From Desulfobacterales bacterium (GTDB lineage: Bacteria > Desulfobacterota > Desulfobacteria > Desulfobacterales > C00003060): a stretch of DNA of 7,268 nt. The position numbers and the translations under genes are program-made. Location: contig CP070769.1 in the NCBI GenBank assembly GCA_020347085.1, positions 246,175 to 253,442 of the forward strand. Direction: 5' to 3'. Every line of letters begins with the position of its first letter. Within the stretch, counting starts at the first letter, position 1. Shown one piece after another: positions 5,515 through 7,268 of this stretch. The notes beneath the pieces were generated by a model that saw only the letters and a program-made list of their open reading frames with translations, was not told the origin of the DNA and did no database searches.

Positions 5515-6468
5515 TTGACCCACATCGCCCATGGCAAAACATACAAAGATGTGATGGTGGCAATAGCCGTCACGACCCTGATATCCATGGCGGCCCTACA
5601 CTTTACTGTGTTGGGACCCTTCGTGGGTCTGTTTATTCCGCTGCCCATCCTTTTCTATCGATCAAAGTTGGGGCGATCCTCTGGGCTTTTGATTCTGACA
5701 ACGGTTAGCCTCTTTGTGACTGCTTTCGTCGGCTTGAAATCTATAGGAACAGCAGCGTTCCTCTTTGAAGTGGGGCTGGTCGGTTTGATTCTACCAGAGG
5801 TATTCGAAATGAACCTGTCAGTCGAAAAGACGGTCGGAATCACCGCTGGGGGAGTATTAACGACGGGCACCGTGATATTGGCACTTTACACCCTGCTTTC
5901 GACAACGAGCCCATGGGCCGTAGCGGCTAGTTATCTGGAAAAGAGCGCGAAGCTCGCCCTTGCCATGTACAGGGAAATGGACGTACCTGAGGAAAAAGTC
6001 AACATGCTTGCCCAATCGTTGGACGGGATCCTATATATTATGCTTCGCATCATTCCTGCTGTCATGATTGTCGCAACCCTCTTCGTGGTCTGGAGTAATC
6101 TCCTTTTGGCCCGATTCGTATTGCGAAGCAAAGAGCTTTTCTGCCCTGATTTTGGCAGGCTAAACCAGTGGAAGGCACCCGAGCATCTAGTTTGGGTTGC
6201 CATTGCATCAGGGGTCTTGCTCTTGTTTGGCCACCCAGGTCTCAAGATAATCGGCATTAATGGCGTGATAGTGATGATGATGATTTACTTCTTCCAAGGG
6301 ATTGCCATTGTATCTTTCTATTTTGAAAAAAAGCAATTTCCCAGATTACTGCGCGTTCTTCTCTATGGCCTGATCGCCGTGCAGCAGCCTTTGCTTCTGG
6401 TGGTGGTTGCGGTGGGCTTCTTTGACATATGGATCGATTTCAGACGCACAAGAAAGGTGGAGTCCTAA
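5515..6468 (+). CDS. DUF2232 (YybS-like) multi-pass membrane protein
   Basis: Integral membrane protein of unknown function in the DUF2232/YybS family. It has 317 residues and about eight or nine hydrophobic segments, roughly 11-28, 31-48, 56-75, 78-95, 106-128, 170-200 (long, perhaps two), 224-239, 243-268 and 279-305. A more polar stretch at 136-168 and a loop at 201-223 (ending LNQWKAPEH) separate the halves. QGIAIVSFYFEKK (261-273) resembles the C-terminal signature of the family. The start is TTG at 5515, set by AAGGAG (5501-5506). Its stop (6466-6468) is one base from the rplI ATG. The position between rpsR and rplI recurs in deltaproteobacteria, and Bacillus yybS also lies near rplI, which supports the call from context. 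No catalytic residues are evident; I assign no function. Family confidence is good but was made by eye. Confidence 0.85.
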   Translation: MTHIAHGKTYKDVMVAIAVTTLISMAALHFTVLGPFVGLFIPLPILFYRSKLGRSSGLLILTTVSLFVTAFVGLKSIGTAAFLFEVGLVGLILPEVFEMNLSVEKTVGITAGGVLTTGTVILALYTLLSTTSPWAVAASYLEKSAKLALAMYREMDVPEEKVNMLAQSLDGILYIMLRIIPAVMIVATLFVVWSNLLLARFVLRSKELFCPDFGRLNQWKAPEHLVWVAIASGVLLLFGHPGLKIIGINGVIVMMMIYFFQGIAIVSFYFEKKQFPRLLRVLLYGLIAVQQPLLLVVVAVGFFDIWIDFRRTRKVES

Positions 6469-6472
6469 GATG
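6456..6472 (+). promoter_or_regulatory. Ribosome binding site that sets the rplI start
   Basis: GGTGGAG (6456-6462), with GGAG ending 7 nt before ATG 6470, lies in the last DUF2232 codons. An in-frame ATG at 6407 would add 21 residues inside the upstream gene, but ribosomal protein L9 begins exactly at MKVILTE, so 6470 is the start. Confidence 0.85.
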
Positions 6473-6925
6473 AAAGTCATATTGACAGAGACAATCGCAT
6501 CGCTCGGAACTGTCGGCGATGAGGTTAATGTAGCCAAAGGCTATGCCAGAAACTACCTGGTTCCCCAAAAGAAGGCCATTGTGGCCACACCCCAGAATCG
6601 CAAGCTCTTCGAACGCCAGGGTGTACAGATCGAAAAGCAGTTGGCCAGATCACATACCGAGGCTGAGGCGCTGAGTGAAAAGATGCGTGGAGCCGTCTGT
6701 ACGATTGCCGGGAAGGTATCCGAAGAGGATAGGCTTTATGGTTCAGTTTCAGCCCGAGATATTGCTGAACAACTGAAAGCCCAGGGGTTTGACGTAGACA
6801 AGCGAATGGTCATGCTCTCGGAACCCATTAAGACCCTGGGATCTTATATTGTGCCTATTCGTCTGCATGCCGACATTACATCGGAAATCACGGTTAAGGT
6901 GGTTCCCGAACAGGAAGCCCCATGA
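6470..6925 (+). CDS. rplI: 50S ribosomal protein L9
   Basis: Ribosomal protein L9, which binds 23S rRNA near the base of the L1 stalk and extends outward from the 50S subunit. The 151 residues match the usual length (about 148-150). The N-terminal domain carries the L9 signature: GTVGDEVNVAKGYARNYLVP (13-32), with K34 where a Gly is more common. Residues about 41-76 form the long connecting helix, and about 78-148 the C-terminal domain, including GKVSEEDRLYGSVSARDIAE. The gene begins one base after the DUF2232 stop, and its own stop overlaps the dnaB start as ATGA (6922-6925), so it is tightly packed in the operon. Confidence 0.97.
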   Translation: MKVILTETIASLGTVGDEVNVAKGYARNYLVPQKKAIVATPQNRKLFERQGVQIEKQLARSHTEAEALSEKMRGAVCTIAGKVSEEDRLYGSVSARDIAEQLKAQGFDVDKRMVMLSEPIKTLGSYIVPIRLHADITSEITVKVVPEQEAP

Positions 6926-7268
6926 GCGACAAAGATCCGTGGCTGCAAAAGGTTCCCCCTCAGAATATTGAGGCAGAACAATCAATCCTAAGCGCCATAC
7001 TGATAGAGAACAATACACTACCCGAAGTCCTGGAAATCCTCTCTGAGAAAGACTTCTATCGCGAGGTCCACCAGAAAATCTTCGTTGTTATGGTCGACCT
7101 CTTTGAGCGAAACGAACCGGCTGATTTGATTACCGTAACCAATGTACTTAAAGAAAAGGGTCAGCTTGAATCGGTTGGCGGCGCCACTTATCTGGCCGAA
7201 TTAGTCGACACAATCCCCATGGCGACCAATGCAGCCCATTATGCCAAGATTATCCGTGAAAAGGCAAC
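6922..7268 (+). CDS. dnaB: Replicative DNA helicase DnaB, 3'-truncated by window end
   Basis: Hexameric replicative helicase that unwinds DNA at the fork and binds primase. Only 115 codons are visible, all within the N-terminal primase-interacting domain. VPPQNIEAEQSILSAILIEN (11-30) is the hallmark opening of the family, followed by FYREVHQKIF and a VGGATYLAELVDTIPMATNAAHYAKII stretch typical of the domain. The RecA-like ATPase domain lies beyond the window, so it cannot be judged. The start overlaps the rplI stop (ATGA). AGGAAG (6912-6917) sits 4 nt upstream, and coupling to rplI translation is likely. The rplI-dnaB pairing is a widely conserved neighbourhood. Confidence 0.95.
   Translation, partial: MSDKDPWLQKVPPQNIEAEQSILSAILIENNTLPEVLEILSEKDFYREVHQKIFVVMVDLFERNEPADLITVTNVLKEKGQLESVGGATYLAELVDTIPMATNAAHYAKIIREKA

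Noticed and set aside
6407..6469. Extended rplI start at ATG 6407
   Set aside because: The extra 21 residues lie inside the DUF2232 gene and do not belong to L9, which starts at MKVILTE with its own SD.
1..7268. CRISPR, insertion sequence, tRNA, toxin-antitoxin or defence module
   Set aside because: I saw no regularly spaced repeats, transposase-like protein, cloverleaf sequence or accessory gene; every long ORF in the main frames is a housekeeping or transport gene.

Overview
This is an ordinary chromosomal housekeeping stretch of a Gram-negative-type bacterium. All seven recognisable genes are on the + strand. The gene order (rpsF, rpsR, a DUF2232 membrane protein, rplI, dnaB, with a Trk potassium system and rmuC upstream), the moderate base composition and the protein character suggest a deltaproteobacterium in the broad sense (Desulfobacterota-like). 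That placement is inference from gene order and family resemblance; no rRNA or other phylogenetic marker is present.

Layout. Positions 1-1410 hold rmuC, cut off at its 5' end. A 238-bp gap follows (1411-1648) with a weak short ORF, an extended -10 promoter candidate and an inverted repeat. trkA (1649-3013, TTG start) and trkH (3014-4462, GTG start) abut with no spacer and encode the regulatory and pore subunits of a potassium uptake system. A 167-bp gap (4463-4629) holds a promoter candidate and a leader that can fold in competing ways around the Shine-Dalgarno (SD) sequence. rpsF (4630-5127) and rpsR (5114-5365) overlap by 14 nt. A 149-bp gap (5366-5514) carries two inverted repeats, one of which exactly pairs with the SD of the next gene. 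A DUF2232/YybS-like membrane protein (5515-6468, TTG start), rplI (6470-6925) and dnaB (6922 to the window end, truncated) then follow almost without spacing.

How the genes relate. trkA-trkH form a two-gene potassium transport operon. rpsF-rpsR-DUF2232-rplI-dnaB looks like one transcription unit that links small- and large-subunit ribosomal proteins to the replicative helicase, as is common in bacteria. In this window neither ssb nor priB sits between rpsF and rpsR.

I found no mobile element, CRISPR array, tRNA, rRNA, defence module or clearly novel system. The points worth a second look are the leader structures before rpsF and the DUF2232 gene, the long acidic C-terminal tail of S6, and the inverted repeat at the trkA promoter candidate.
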